Shown here: positions 7,969 through 17,542 of the stretch, in pieces
Numbering within the stretch: position 1 is the first letter of the stretch
How the letters are laid out: each line of letters starts with the position of its first letter
NCBI GenBank assembly: GCA_965224275.1
Contig: CBDCYR010000011.1
Coordinates: 638,628-702,627 of the forward strand
Direction of reading: 5' to 3'
DNA: 64,000 nt
DNA from: CAUZWH01 sp965224275
GTDB lineage: Bacteria > Pseudomonadota > Alphaproteobacteria > SHVV01
Notes under the pieces: model-generated
Databases searched by the model: none
What the model saw: only the letters and a program-made list of their open reading frames with translations
Told to the model about the DNA's origin: nothing
Made by a program: the position numbers and the translations under genes

Positions 7969-8829
7969 ATGGTCGACGCAACCGCCGAGTCAGACCGCCG
8001 ATATTGTGAGCGCGAACTACGCGAGCATGACCACGATCGCTATTTGGCGAGTCTGCTGGTGAGTGGCAATGCGCGTCGGGCCGTGACCGCACTGTACGCG
8101 TTCAATGTTGAGATCGCGCGGACGCGTGAGGTCGTCAGCGAAGCTCTCTTGGGTGAGATGAGGCTGCAATTCTGGCGGGAAACGATTGATGAAATCTTTC
8201 GCGGTGATGGGGTAAGACAACATCCGGTTGCACAGGAACTGGCGTGGGCCACGTCCGAATACCATCTGGCCAGGGAATTGATGGATCGTTTGCTCGTGCA
8301 ACGTCATCGCGATCTCAGCGACGAACAGCCGACGTCACTCGCCGACCTCGAGCGCTATGCCGAGGCGACGTCGGCCGGCCTGCTCGAATTGGCGATCGGC
8401 ACTGCCGGTCCGGTCAATGATACGGTTGCGAAGGTTGCCCATGACATCGGCATTTCCTTTGGCTTGAGCGGCTTGATTCGGGCGCTCCCGTTTCATGCCC
8501 GTCAGCGCCGTCTCTATCTACCCATCGACCTGCTAGATCAGGCAGAGATAGATCGTGAGGCCGTGTTTGCCGGCCACTTTTCGACGGCGCTTGTCGGGGT
8601 CGTCAAAGCGGTGGCCGATCGGGCGCGCGCACACCTGAACGATGCGCGTCAATCATGGTCTGCGGTGCCGAGCGCCCAACGTTCGGTATTGGTGCTCGGG
8701 TCGCTCGTAGCGCTCGATTTGCGCCGACTGCAGGCGGTTGGTCACAATCCGTTTGATCCCAACATTGGTACCTTGCCGCTGCGGCGTTTGCTCCGACTGA
8801 TCGGCGCACGCTTAACCGGGCGCTTTTAG
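7969..8829 (+). CDS. NDUFAF6-like squalene/phytoene-synthase-fold protein
   Basis: A 286-residue protein with the squalene/phytoene synthase fold. Where active enzymes carry DDxxD it has ALYAFNVEIARTREVVSE, and the second motif reads GLSGLIRALPFHARQRRLYLP, lacking the Asp ligands. This is the pattern of the NDUFAF6 family, a complex I assembly factor in mitochondria that has lost catalysis. An NDUFAF3-like gene about 1.8 kb upstream supports that reading. The family assignment rests on motifs; the bacterial role is inferred. Its last 4 bases overlap the convergent gene on the other strand. Confidence 0.8.
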   Translation: MVDATAESDRRYCERELREHDHDRYLASLLVSGNARRAVTALYAFNVEIARTREVVSEALLGEMRLQFWRETIDEIFRGDGVRQHPVAQELAWATSEYHLARELMDRLLVQRHRDLSDEQPTSLADLERYAEATSAGLLELAIGTAGPVNDTVAKVAHDIGISFGLSGLIRALPFHARQRRLYLPIDLLDQAEIDREAVFAGHFSTALVGVVKAVADRARAHLNDARQSWSAVPSAQRSVLVLGSLVALDLRRLQAVGHNPFDPNIGTLPLRRLLRLIGARLTGRF

Positions 8830-9842
8830 TTCAAGCGATCGATCAGCTCGATGATGCGATCAGCGGTGGATTGCGAATCGGCCAAACGCGCTTCGCGAAC
8901 TTCGTTTGAAACGCTTCCACTCGTCATCAATATTGGGTAGCGACGGAAAATCGTGCGTTGGTAGGGCACGGAAAACTTACCTGCCCAGGCGGCGATCGCG
9001 TCAAGTGAATGAGGCGCTGTGCCGACCAGATCTTTGCGGTGAGTGGGCAGGTCGAGATTGACCTGCAGGATCTCATTGGAATCTTGGACAATATGAACCT
9101 CGTTCAAACTGTCCAGCGTTTGATCCAACAACGCTCCGTCGATTGTGCCTTCGAAGTCGCGGTAGACCTTAGGCCACACCGCCATGGGGTGAAGGTGGAA
9201 CGCGCGAAGAATGTAGTCGGCACCGCCGAGGGGCCAAATCACGATCGATGGCCAGGTAGTGAAATTCTCGCTATCGATGAAACTACTCTTCGTCAGATCG
9301 TGAAGGTGATTGCCGATGGATGCGACGAGATTTTCTGCCACGCACGGAGCTGTCATGTTGTCCGCGTCAAGAAACTGTTCGGCGAACGCAGCGAGATAGG
9401 TCTCGGCATCAACGCGTATGCCGCTGGTGAGAACGGCCCTCTTGCCCTCGTTCAGGCGGGCGATCATTGATTCAAATGAGCCTTCCGACCAAACACCGTC
9501 GCCGGGCAGGAAGACCATAACGGCATCGCGGTCGGCAGCGTCGCGCACTGCTAATTGATGACACCGCGTGAGATCGCGATAGTGGTCGGCGATACGATTG
9601 CTTTTGCCGATACCATCGACAACAACGGTGCGCAGTTCGATCGCCGTTGGCAGGTGCTCGCGTAAGGCGGCACTCTCGAGTTCGCGGGCGTCGGCAGAGG
9701 TCGTGTAGAGCCATAGGGTTGCCGAGCCCGCATCGGCGAGTGCGGCGAGATTACCCGGCGTGTTCAAACTCGGTAGACAGACCTTGAGGAAAAGTTGCCG
9801 ATAGAGATCGCCCCACACGGCGACGACGATGTCGAAATGCAT
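8826..9842 (-). CDS. Hypothetical protein, possible glycosyltransferase-like
   Basis: Start taken at ATG 9842 (MHFDIVVAVWGD), which follows trmFO by 13 bases; the longer frame to 9977 would overlap trmFO heavily. The 338-residue product has alternating beta/alpha segments, an N-terminal FDIVVAVWG strand, a central VMVFLPGDGVWS that resembles the DxD-containing region of GT-A glycosyltransferases, and a C-terminal charged tail. The match is weak and no donor or acceptor can be named. It follows trmFO on the same strand and its 3' end overlaps the NDUFAF6-like gene by 4 bases. Confidence 0.6.
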   Translation of the reverse strand: MHFDIVVAVWGDLYRQLFLKVCLPSLNTPGNLAALADAGSATLWLYTTSADARELESAALREHLPTAIELRTVVVDGIGKSNRIADHYRDLTRCHQLAVRDAADRDAVMVFLPGDGVWSEGSFESMIARLNEGKRAVLTSGIRVDAETYLAAFAEQFLDADNMTAPCVAENLVASIGNHLHDLTKSSFIDSENFTTWPSIVIWPLGGADYILRAFHLHPMAVWPKVYRDFEGTIDGALLDQTLDSLNEVHIVQDSNEILQVNLDLPTHRKDLVGTAPHSLDAIAAWAGKFSVPYQRTIFRRYPILMTSGSVSNEVREARLADSQSTADRIIELIDRLN

Positions 9843-9855
9843 GCCCAGCGGCTGA

Positions 9856-11217
9856 CTATTCTGCCGCCAGTCCTGGTTGTGTAAGCCAGGGTTGGAGATC
9901 GGCGCGCGCACGCGTCGTGTAGGCTTGTTTTCGTTCAGCCCGCTTGAAACGTTTGGCGAGCGGTGGAAACAAACCAAAATTCGCGTTCATGGGCTGAAAG
10001 GTATCGCTTTCGGCGCCGCCGGTAATATGCCTGAGAATCGCGCCGAGCGCGGTTGTTGATGGCGGCGGATCGATGACTTCGTTGCGCCTCTCCGCGGCGG
10101 CAAAGCGTCCAGCCAGGAGACCGATTGCTGCGCTTTCGACATAGCCTTCGACGCCCGTGATCTGGCCGGCAAACCGAAGCCTGGGCATAGCCTTGAGCCG
10201 CAAACTCGAATCCAACAGTTTGGGGCTGTTGAGGAAGGTGTTGCGGTGAATACCGCCGAGGCGAGCAAAGCGGGCGGCTTCCAATCCCGGGATCGTCGTG
10301 AAGATCTGCTTCTGGGCGCGGTGGGCGAGTTTGGTCTGAAAGCCGACGATGTTGTAGAGGGTGGCCAGCGCATTGTCCTGGCGCAATTGGATGACTGCGT
10401 GCGGTTTGTCTTGTGGGCTGTGTGGATTGGTGAGACCGACAGGTTTCATCGGTCCGAAACGCAGCGTTTCCCGACCTCGGGCAGCCATCACTTCAACCGG
10501 TAAGCAGCCTTCAAAATAAGGCGTGACGGCTTCCCACTCCTTGAATTCGATCTTGTCGGCAGCAATGAGCGCCTCGATAAAGGTCTCGTATTGGTTCCGA
10601 TCAAGCGGGCAATTGATGTAATCGGCGCCGTCCCCGCCAGGGCCGGACTTTTCGTAGCGGGACTGAAACCACGCTTTATCAAGATCGATTGAGTCGCGAT
10701 AGACGATCGGCGCAATCGCATCAAAGAATGCCAGCGCGTCCTCACCGGTCAACGATTGGATAACGCTCGCGAGGGCCGGCGACGTAAGCGGGCCGGTCGC
10801 GATAACGACCTGATCCCAATCAGACGGTGGTAGGCTTGCGACCTCTTCACGATCGATGGTGACAAGCGGCTCGTTTTCGAGCCGAGACTGGACATCTGCA
10901 GAAAAGGCATCGCGATCCACCGCCAGGGCGGAACCGGCAGGAACGCGGTTGGCGTCCGCGACCCGCAAAATCAGCGAACCCGCCCGCCGCATCTCCTCGT
11001 GCAGCAGACCGACCGCATTTTTTTCGGCATCATCGGAACGAAACGAATTCGAACACACCAATTCGGCCAGGTTATCGGTCGTATGTGCGTCGGTACTGTG
11101 GATCGGACGCATTTCGTGCAATACGACGGGGAGGTTGGCGCGGGCGGCTTGCCAGGCGGCTTCGCATCCAGCCAGACCGCCGCCGATGACGTGGATTGGC
11201 CTCATCTCAGCGCTCAA
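9856..11217 (-). CDS. trmFO: Methylenetetrahydrofolate-tRNA-(uracil-54-C5)-methyltransferase TrmFO
   Basis: FAD- and folate-dependent enzyme that makes m5U54 in the T-loop of tRNA. The N-terminus MRPIHVIGGGLAGCEAAW is the FAD-binding dinucleotide fold, followed by the family signature VVLHEMRP and LAELVCSNSFRSDD with a conserved Cys. The C-terminal part contains RLRFAGQITGVEGYVESAAIGLLAGRFAA, also diagnostic. The 453-residue length fits. It lies 24 bases downstream of uvrA on the same strand. Confidence 0.96.
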   Translation of the reverse strand: MSAEMRPIHVIGGGLAGCEAAWQAARANLPVVLHEMRPIHSTDAHTTDNLAELVCSNSFRSDDAEKNAVGLLHEEMRRAGSLILRVADANRVPAGSALAVDRDAFSADVQSRLENEPLVTIDREEVASLPPSDWDQVVIATGPLTSPALASVIQSLTGEDALAFFDAIAPIVYRDSIDLDKAWFQSRYEKSGPGGDGADYINCPLDRNQYETFIEALIAADKIEFKEWEAVTPYFEGCLPVEVMAARGRETLRFGPMKPVGLTNPHSPQDKPHAVIQLRQDNALATLYNIVGFQTKLAHRAQKQIFTTIPGLEAARFARLGGIHRNTFLNSPKLLDSSLRLKAMPRLRFAGQITGVEGYVESAAIGLLAGRFAAAERRNEVIDPPPSTTALGAILRHITGGAESDTFQPMNANFGLFPPLAKRFKRAERKQAYTTRARADLQPWLTQPGLAAE

Positions 11218-11241
11218 TGATGCGACCCCGCTTGATGAGCG

Positions 11242-14238
11242 TTACTCCGCCGCTGCCTGCGCAGTAACAGCGGCTCGTTTCTTACCGCGCTTCGATTTGC
11301 TCGCCTTGGTGGCTGTTTTGGCAGATGTGCTAAGTGGTTTAGACCCGTTCGTATGCTTCGCCCCAAGTTTGGTTTTACTGCCTTTGGAGAGGTCTGCCCT
11401 TTTGCGCTTGGCGCGGGCGAAATGGTGCTTGAGAAACTGGCCGGTATAGCTGGCAGCGACCGCCGCGATGTCTTCAGGGGTGCCCTCCGCGACAATTTGG
11501 CCGCCGCCATTGCCGCCTTCCGGGCCAAGGTCGAGGATCCAGTCCGCGGTTTTAATCACATCGAGGTTGTGCTCGATCACCACGACCGTGTTGCCCTGAT
11601 CGACCAGCGCATGCAGGACATCGAGCAGTTTGCGGACGTCGTCGAAGTGCAACCCGGTGGTCGGTTCGTCCAGGAGATACAAAGTTTTGCCGGTCGCTCG
11701 CCGTGACAGTTCCTTTGCCAACTTGACTCGTTGCGCTTCGCCACCCGACAGCGTGGTTGCCGGCTGGCCAATGTGGATGTAGCTGAGGCCCACACGCTGC
11801 ATCGTTACCAGCTTGTCGCGGATTACCGGAACGGCGCTGAAAAAGTCGACTCCTTCCTCTACTGTCATATCAAGAACGTCTGCGATTGATTTGTTTTTAA
11901 ACAATATTTCCAGTGTTTCTCTATTATAGCGGTGACCCTTGCACACGTCGCACTGCACGTACACATCGGGCAGGAAATGCATTTCGATTTTGATGACGCC
12001 ATCACCCTGGCAGGCTTCGCAGCGGCCGCCTTTCACGTTGAAGGAGAAACGGCCCGGCTTATATCCACGCGCTCCGGCTTCGGGCAGGCCCGCGAACCAA
12101 TCGCGGATCGGAGTAAAGGCGCCGGTGTATGTCGCGGGATTCGAACGCGGCGTTCGTCCAATGGGTGACTGATCGATGTCAACGATCTTATCGATAAACT
12201 CGAGCCCCCTGATGTCACGGTGAACGCCGGGAGCCGTGCGGGCATTGTTCAGGCGTCGCGCAATGCCGCGATACAGAGTGTCGACGATCAGCGTTGATTT
12301 GCCGCTGCCGGACACGCCCGTAATACAGGTGAACGTCCCGAGCGGAATTCGGGCCGTGATATCCTTCAGATTGTGTTCAACCGCGCCGACAATCGTGAGC
12401 GCTTGCCCTTTCTTGCCGGACCGCCTCACCATCGGCATCGGCACCTGCGCGGTGCCGACCAAGTACTGGCCGGTCAGGCTCTCGGCGCTGGCGGCAATGA
12501 CACCGGGGGGGCCTTCGGCGACCACATGGCCACCGTGAATTCCGGCGCCGGGACCCATATCGATGACGTGATCGGCGCTCTCGATCGCCTCTTCGTCGTG
12601 TTCGACCACGAGGACCGAATTGCCGAGATCGCGGAGGTTTTTCAGGGTTTCGAGCAGTCTGGCATTGTCGCGTTGGTGCAGTCCGATCGATGGCTCGTCA
12701 AGAACGTAAAGCACCCCGGTCAACCCTGATCCGATTTGCGATGCCAGGCGAATGCGCTGACTTTCACCGCCCGATAACGTGCCGGCGTTGCGCGAGAGCG
12801 TGAGATATTCCAGGCCGACGTTAACCAGGAAGCCGAGCCGGTTCTGCAACTCGCGGAGAATGCGCTGGGCGATCTCGCGTTGCTTGCTCGTGAGAGCGGC
12901 GTCCAACCCGTTGCACCACTGTGCCGCTACGTCGATCGACATCTCCGCCACCTGTCCGGCGTGGAGCTCGTCGATCTTGACCGATAGCGCCTCTGGTTTG
13001 AGCCGATAGCCGTGGCAGGACTCGCACACCGTGGTTGCCTGATAGCGTCCGAGTTCCTCGCGAATCCAATCGGAATCAGTTTCCTTCCATCGCCGCTGCA
13101 TATTCGGCACGACGCCCTCGAAGGCGCGCTGGGTTGTGTAGCTGCGATCGCCATCATCGTAGGTGAGGGGCACGCGCTCGTCGTTGGAGCCTTGCAACAC
13201 GACGTCTTGCGCTGTTTGGGGCAAGTCCTTGAAAGGCACCGTCATGCTGAATTTGTAGTGTTTGGCGAGGCTCGCCAGCGTCTGGGTGTAGTAGGGCGAA
13301 GAGGAATTGGCCCAGGGTGCGATCGCCCCGTCATATAGCGACAGCGTCCGGTTGGGGACCACCAGATCGGCGTCGAAGTAGAGCCGGGTTCCGAGACCGT
13401 CACAAGACGGACACGCCCCGAAGGGATTGTTAAAGGAGAACAACCGCGGTTCAATCTCTTCTATCGTGAAGCCCGACACCGGGCACGCGAACTTGGTCGA
13501 GAACAGGGTCCGCTCGCCACTGTCGGCATCCTCGGCGATCGCCACGCCGTCTGCCGCAGCAAGTGCGGTCTCCAAGCTATCCGCGAGGCGACTGGCAATA
13601 TCCGGTCCGACAACGACGCGATCGACGACAACTTCGATTGTGTGTTTGCGTTTTTTATCGAGCGCCGGCGCATCCTCGATCTCGTAGAGTTCGCCATCGA
13701 TCTTGATGCGTTGAAAGCCGCGTTTCAAAAGTTGGGCCAGTTCCTTGCGGTATTCGCCTTTGCGCCCGCGTACGATTGGGGCCAGCAGATAAAGCCGTGT
13801 TTTCATCGGCATGGCCATCACGATATCGACCATCTGGGAGACGGTTTGGCTCTCGATGGGCAACCCGGTTGCCGGCGAATATGGCACGCCGACGCGTGCG
13901 AACAGCAGCCGCAGGTAGTCGTAAATCTCGGTTACCGTGCCGACCGTCGAGCGTGGGTTGCGCGACGTCGTTTTCTGCTCGATCGAGATCGCAGGGGAGA
14001 GCCCCTCGATGACCTCGACATCGGGTTTTTGCATCAGTTCAAGGAACTGCCGGGCGTAGGCCGAAAGACTTTCGACGTAGCGCCGCTGTCCTTCGGCATA
14101 AATAGTATCGAACGCGAGCGAGGATTTACCGGAGCCGGAGAGGCCCGTGATCACGACCAATTGGTCGCGCGGGATCTCGATATCGATGCCTTTGAGGTTA
14201 TGCTCGCGGGCACCACGGATGGTAATTGACTTGGTCAT
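11242..14238 (-). CDS. uvrA: Excinuclease ABC subunit A
   Basis: DNA-damage recognition ATPase of nucleotide excision repair, 998 residues. Both ABC cassettes are visible: Walker A GLSGSGKS (about residue 32) and GVSGSGKS (about residue 640), each with an LSGGE signature, plus zinc-finger pairs ending CPSC (about 280) and CEAC...CDVC (about 740-765). The C-terminal roughly 55 residues form a Lys/Ser/Thr-rich basic tail ending in AQAAAE. It is divergent from ssb with a 90-base gap that must hold both promoters, a common uvrA/ssb arrangement. Confidence 0.98.
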   Translation of the reverse strand: MTKSITIRGAREHNLKGIDIEIPRDQLVVITGLSGSGKSSLAFDTIYAEGQRRYVESLSAYARQFLELMQKPDVEVIEGLSPAISIEQKTTSRNPRSTVGTVTEIYDYLRLLFARVGVPYSPATGLPIESQTVSQMVDIVMAMPMKTRLYLLAPIVRGRKGEYRKELAQLLKRGFQRIKIDGELYEIEDAPALDKKRKHTIEVVVDRVVVGPDIASRLADSLETALAAADGVAIAEDADSGERTLFSTKFACPVSGFTIEEIEPRLFSFNNPFGACPSCDGLGTRLYFDADLVVPNRTLSLYDGAIAPWANSSSPYYTQTLASLAKHYKFSMTVPFKDLPQTAQDVVLQGSNDERVPLTYDDGDRSYTTQRAFEGVVPNMQRRWKETDSDWIREELGRYQATTVCESCHGYRLKPEALSVKIDELHAGQVAEMSIDVAAQWCNGLDAALTSKQREIAQRILRELQNRLGFLVNVGLEYLTLSRNAGTLSGGESQRIRLASQIGSGLTGVLYVLDEPSIGLHQRDNARLLETLKNLRDLGNSVLVVEHDEEAIESADHVIDMGPGAGIHGGHVVAEGPPGVIAASAESLTGQYLVGTAQVPMPMVRRSGKKGQALTIVGAVEHNLKDITARIPLGTFTCITGVSGSGKSTLIVDTLYRGIARRLNNARTAPGVHRDIRGLEFIDKIVDIDQSPIGRTPRSNPATYTGAFTPIRDWFAGLPEAGARGYKPGRFSFNVKGGRCEACQGDGVIKIEMHFLPDVYVQCDVCKGHRYNRETLEILFKNKSIADVLDMTVEEGVDFFSAVPVIRDKLVTMQRVGLSYIHIGQPATTLSGGEAQRVKLAKELSRRATGKTLYLLDEPTTGLHFDDVRKLLDVLHALVDQGNTVVVIEHNLDVIKTADWILDLGPEGGNGGGQIVAEGTPEDIAAVAASYTGQFLKHHFARAKRKRADLSKGSKTKLGAKHTNGSKPLSTSAKTATKASKSKRGKKRAAVTAQAAAE

Positions 14239-14328
14239 TGGGCCGGTTATCGGGGTTCAGCTTACCGGTAGCGGGGCGAGATCCATTGTGCGTAAGATAG
14301 CTCAAACATCAATAGGCGAGGACAATCC

Positions 14329-14682
14329 ATGGCGGGCAGCGTCAACAAGGTGATCCTGGTAGGTAATTTGGGGCGTGACCCCGAAGTTCGCCAGATGCAA
14401 GACGGCAATCCGGTGGTCAATTTATCGCTTGCTACCTCGGAAAATTGGAAGGATCGCTCGACCGGCGAACGCCGTGAACGAACAGAATGGCACCGGGTGG
14501 TGATCTTCAACGAGAACCTCGCCCGCGTCGCCGAGCAATATCTGCGCAAAGGCTCAAAAATATATGTCGAGGGTACCCTGCAGACCCGCAAATGGCAGGA
14601 CCAATCCGGCCAGGACAAATACACCACCGAAGTCGTTCTTGGCCGGTTCCGCGGTGAGCTAACGATGCTCGATCCGTTCTAA
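14329..14682 (+). CDS. ssb: Single-stranded DNA-binding protein, shortened C-terminus
   Basis: Chromosomal SSB with the complete OB-fold (residues 1 to about 112: VNKVILVGNLGRDPEVRQMQ, RTEWHRVVIFNENLA, KIYVEGTLQTRKW). Alphaproteobacterial SSBs usually continue past ELTMLD with a 40-60 residue flexible linker before an acidic DDDIPF-like tip. Here the frame stops at once as ELTMLDPF, 117 residues in all. The tip therefore keeps only D-P-F and the linker is missing. The loss coincides with the start of the mobile region, so the 3' part was probably replaced during insertion. Two further SSB genes lie on the elements downstream. Confidence 0.93.
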   Translation: MAGSVNKVILVGNLGRDPEVRQMQDGNPVVNLSLATSENWKDRSTGERRERTEWHRVVIFNENLARVAEQYLRKGSKIYVEGTLQTRKWQDQSGQDKYTTEVVLGRFRGELTMLDPF

Positions 14683-14700
14683 AGAGCCTATTACTGAAAA

Positions 14701-14746
14701 TGTAAAGCCTGTGGGGTTAACGCCCTGCGGGCTTTACTTTTTTGGC
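14701..14746 (+). terminator. Rho-independent terminator after ssb
   Basis: GTAAAGCC and GGCTTTAC form an 8-bp outer stem with additional GGGG...CCC pairing inside, followed by TTTTTT. It ends about 72 bases before the first recombinase start, isolating ssb from the element. Confidence 0.8.
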
Positions 14747-14817
14747 GATTCTTACTATTGACAATTTTGAGCCCGCGAATCGAGGTTAGCGGGAACAACA
14801 CATGAGCGTAAACTTTG

Positions 14818-16062
14818 ATGGCCGAGACGGTCCGACGAATCAAGCTTCCCGACGGCGAGACGCTTCCCGCCTTGGTCGAGTCCGGCGCGGCGCCCGCGCC
14901 CGAGCCGATACGGTACGCGATCTCCATCCTACGAAATGCCGGCCGGGCCGAGAACACGATCGAGGCGCACATGCGCGCGATCGCGGCGGCCCGCACCTGG
15001 GCGCGGTCGAACGGGCTCTCCCTCGAGGCGCGCATGACCACGGGCGCCGGTCTGGAGCTGCGGGAGATCGAAGGGCTTTCCCATGCGCTGAAGGCCGCTC
15101 GGGTTCCGGACCGGACGGCGCGCCCGCTCAAGGCCAATGTCGTGCCGCTTTCCCGACCGGGCAAAGAAGTTCATCGACGCCCTGCCCACGACCGCAATGA
15201 GGTGCTGGACCCCCAGACCGGAGCCAACCGAGTGCGGTTCGCCGCCGCCTATCTCGACTGGCTTGCGAGCCACAGCCGCGCCGCCGGTCCGGGGCACCTC
15301 CTTCGCGACACCGTCAAGGCTCTGGCCGCCCGGGCGAAGGCTGGGACGCGCCAACCCTCCGAGCCCAGGAAGGGCCTGTCGCCGGAACAGCGCGACCGGC
15401 TCTTCGCCGTCATCGATCCGTCCTCGCCGGACAATCCGTTCCGGAGCGAGGTGGTGCGCTATCGCAACCTTGCCGTGGTTGCCTGCCTCGACCAATCGGG
15501 CATGCGCAGGGGTGAACTCTCCGGTCTGAAAATCCCGGACATCGACTTCGGCAAGCTGACGATCACGATCCATCGGCGCCCTCCTGACCCCCGGGATCCG
15601 CGCCAGGAGAAGCCGAAGACCAAGACCGGCGCGCGGCCGGTGCCGATCAGGCCGGAGCTGGCGGACATCCTGTTCGCCTACCTCTCGGTCTGGCGGCGGG
15701 CCGAACCCGCTGCCCGGATGCACGGCTATGTCTTCGTCTCGCACGGCGGGCGCAGGCCGGGGGCGCCGTTGAGTCCGAGAAGCGTCGGCAAGATCTTCGA
15801 TTCCCTCGAACTCGTTCTCGGCTTCCGTCTCCATCCTCACATGCTGCGCCACACCTGGAACGACAGGTTCTCGGCCGCGATCGACGGCAAGGCGGAGCGT
15901 GGCGATCACACCCCCGAGGCGAGCGAGGAGCGCATCCGCAACTTCCTGATGGGATGGAGCCCGGGTTCGAAGATGGCGGAGATCTACACGCGCCGCCACG
16001 TCGAACGCGCGGCCGAGGCCGCCCTGAGTGGCATGCACGAGGGATTGTTCGAGGGTGAGTAG
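14818..16062 (+). CDS. Tyrosine recombinase, first of a trio
   Basis: A 414-residue phage-integrase-family recombinase (ATG at 14818). The N-terminal part contains a SAM-like core-binding segment (AENTIEAHMRAIAAARTWAR). Catalytic residues are all visible: Arg in GMRRGELSGL, Lys in KTKTGARPVPI, HMLRHTW, and the nucleophile Tyr in AEIYTRRHVE. It begins the operon of three recombinases, each overlapping the next by a few bases, as in Tn554-type modules (TnpA/TnpB) and recombinase-in-trio elements. It lies just downstream of the shortened ssb, which makes ssb the likely left boundary of the element. GC content is clearly higher than in the core genes to the left. Confidence 0.88.
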   Translation: MAETVRRIKLPDGETLPALVESGAAPAPEPIRYAISILRNAGRAENTIEAHMRAIAAARTWARSNGLSLEARMTTGAGLELREIEGLSHALKAARVPDRTARPLKANVVPLSRPGKEVHRRPAHDRNEVLDPQTGANRVRFAAAYLDWLASHSRAAGPGHLLRDTVKALAARAKAGTRQPSEPRKGLSPEQRDRLFAVIDPSSPDNPFRSEVVRYRNLAVVACLDQSGMRRGELSGLKIPDIDFGKLTITIHRRPPDPRDPRQEKPKTKTGARPVPIRPELADILFAYLSVWRRAEPAARMHGYVFVSHGGRRPGAPLSPRSVGKIFDSLELVLGFRLHPHMLRHTWNDRFSAAIDGKAERGDHTPEASEERIRNFLMGWSPGSKMAEIYTRRHVERAAEAALSGMHEGLFEGE

Positions 16063-17542
16063 CCCGGGTGGACTTCGGCCTATCGAGGCTCCCCGAGAGC
16101 GCGATATCCATGCCAGCTTCGATCCTGTCGACGACGTCTGGAAGATCGTGCTGGAGAAGGGCGTCACCCACATCTCCTTCCGGCCGATACGGGATCATTG
16201 GGGCGATGAGCACGCCGGCAACGCCAAGCGGGCCGCGCTGGCCTATATGGAAGACCGCTCCCCCGACACCGTGAAGGGGGGTGTCTATGCCCTCGCGAGA
16301 ATGGCGCGCCACGTCCCGATCACCGCTGCCATCTCCGCGGCGTCTCTGATGGACTACCGTTCCCAGCTGGCTCGCGAGGACCTGCACTATCTGGGCCACC
16401 TCGCGGCGTTCCTGAAGTTCTGGGTCGCGCGCGGCCATCCCGGGGTCGCGCGCGACGTGCTGCAGTTCTTCAACAGCCTCAAGATCCCTGGCAACGTCAA
16501 GGGCGCCGCCGTCCGCACGCACCACCCCACGAAGGGTCCCTTCACGGATCTGGAGCTTCAGGGCATCATCCTGGCGGCTCGCGAGGCGCATCGCGAGGGC
16601 CGCGTGAGCAGGCAGGACTTCGCAATCCTTCTCGCGCTGACCGCGACAGGCTCCCGGCCCGGCCAGCTGTCGATGCTGGCTTGCGGCGATCTGGTTCCGC
16701 CGGCACCCGGATCGTCCGCATCTCGTCTCCTGGTGCCGTCTCTCAAGAAGAGGACCAGAAAGCGTCTCACGCGCGAACGCGTCATCCCCCGCGAGCTTGC
16801 CGCTCTGCTGAAGAAACTCGCCGAAGAGCGATCTCGCGACGAGCGCTTCCAAGCCCTTCCGGTCGACCGGCGTCCGATCTTTGCCGTCGAGGCGCCCGCC
16901 TTCGCATCGCTCGCGGAGGCACACATCGGTAGGGACGGTGTCAGCGGCGCTCTGAAGCGCATCCAGAGCGCGCTCGACCTGCGGTCGGCGCGCACCGGCG
17001 CTCCGATAAATCTGGCGCCCCGGCGGTTCCGAAGCACGCTCGGGACCCGGGCCGCCGATGCGGGACACCCTCCTGTCTTGATCGCTCACCTGCTCGATCA
17101 TACCGACCTTCAGCATGTCGGTGTCTACGTCGAATCGCGGCCTTCCATCGTCGACCGCATGGACGCCGCGCTTCACGACAGGGTCGAACCGCTGGCCGGG
17201 CTGTTCACGGGCGCCGTCGTAGCGGACGAAACCAAATCCGGTGTCGCAAAAGCGCCGTCGCGACGCATCGCCGCCGCGGTTGGCAGCGGTGTGGGCACCT
17301 GCGCGGGTCCGCGCGGCTGCGTCCGGCTGGCGCCGCTCGCATGTTACACCTGCGCCGCGTTCCGTCCCTGGCGTGACGCGCCTCACGACGATCTGCTGCG
17401 GTCCCTGATCGAAGAACGCAGCACGCTTCTGGCGGACGGTATCTCCCCCCAGGTGGCCGGCGCCAACGACGCGACCATCATGGCCGTCGCGGAGGTCGCC
17501 GATCGCTGCCGCGCGATGCGGACGGGGACCGCCCATGGGTGA
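16055..17542 (+). CDS. Tyrosine recombinase, second of a trio, divergent active site
   Basis: A 495-residue recombinase-like protein; GTG 16055 is preferred because it overlaps the previous stop by 8 bases, though GTG 16028 is also in frame. The catalytic core is recognisable: Arg in TATGSRPGQLSML, then APRRFRSTLGTRAADAG, where the first His of the HxxR box is replaced by Arg, and HLLDHTDLQHVGVYVE with the conserved His and nucleophile Tyr. A Cys pair (MLACGD, LACYTCAAFRPW) lies in the extended C-terminus. The atypical HxxR box may mean a regulatory or sequence-specific partner role. It overlaps the third recombinase by 8 bases. Confidence 0.8.
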   Translation: MSSPGGLRPIEAPRERDIHASFDPVDDVWKIVLEKGVTHISFRPIRDHWGDEHAGNAKRAALAYMEDRSPDTVKGGVYALARMARHVPITAAISAASLMDYRSQLAREDLHYLGHLAAFLKFWVARGHPGVARDVLQFFNSLKIPGNVKGAAVRTHHPTKGPFTDLELQGIILAAREAHREGRVSRQDFAILLALTATGSRPGQLSMLACGDLVPPAPGSSASRLLVPSLKKRTRKRLTRERVIPRELAALLKKLAEERSRDERFQALPVDRRPIFAVEAPAFASLAEAHIGRDGVSGALKRIQSALDLRSARTGAPINLAPRRFRSTLGTRAADAGHPPVLIAHLLDHTDLQHVGVYVESRPSIVDRMDAALHDRVEPLAGLFTGAVVADETKSGVAKAPSRRIAAAVGSGVGTCAGPRGCVRLAPLACYTCAAFRPWRDAPHDDLLRSLIEERSTLLADGISPQVAGANDATIMAVAEVADRCRAMRTGTAHG

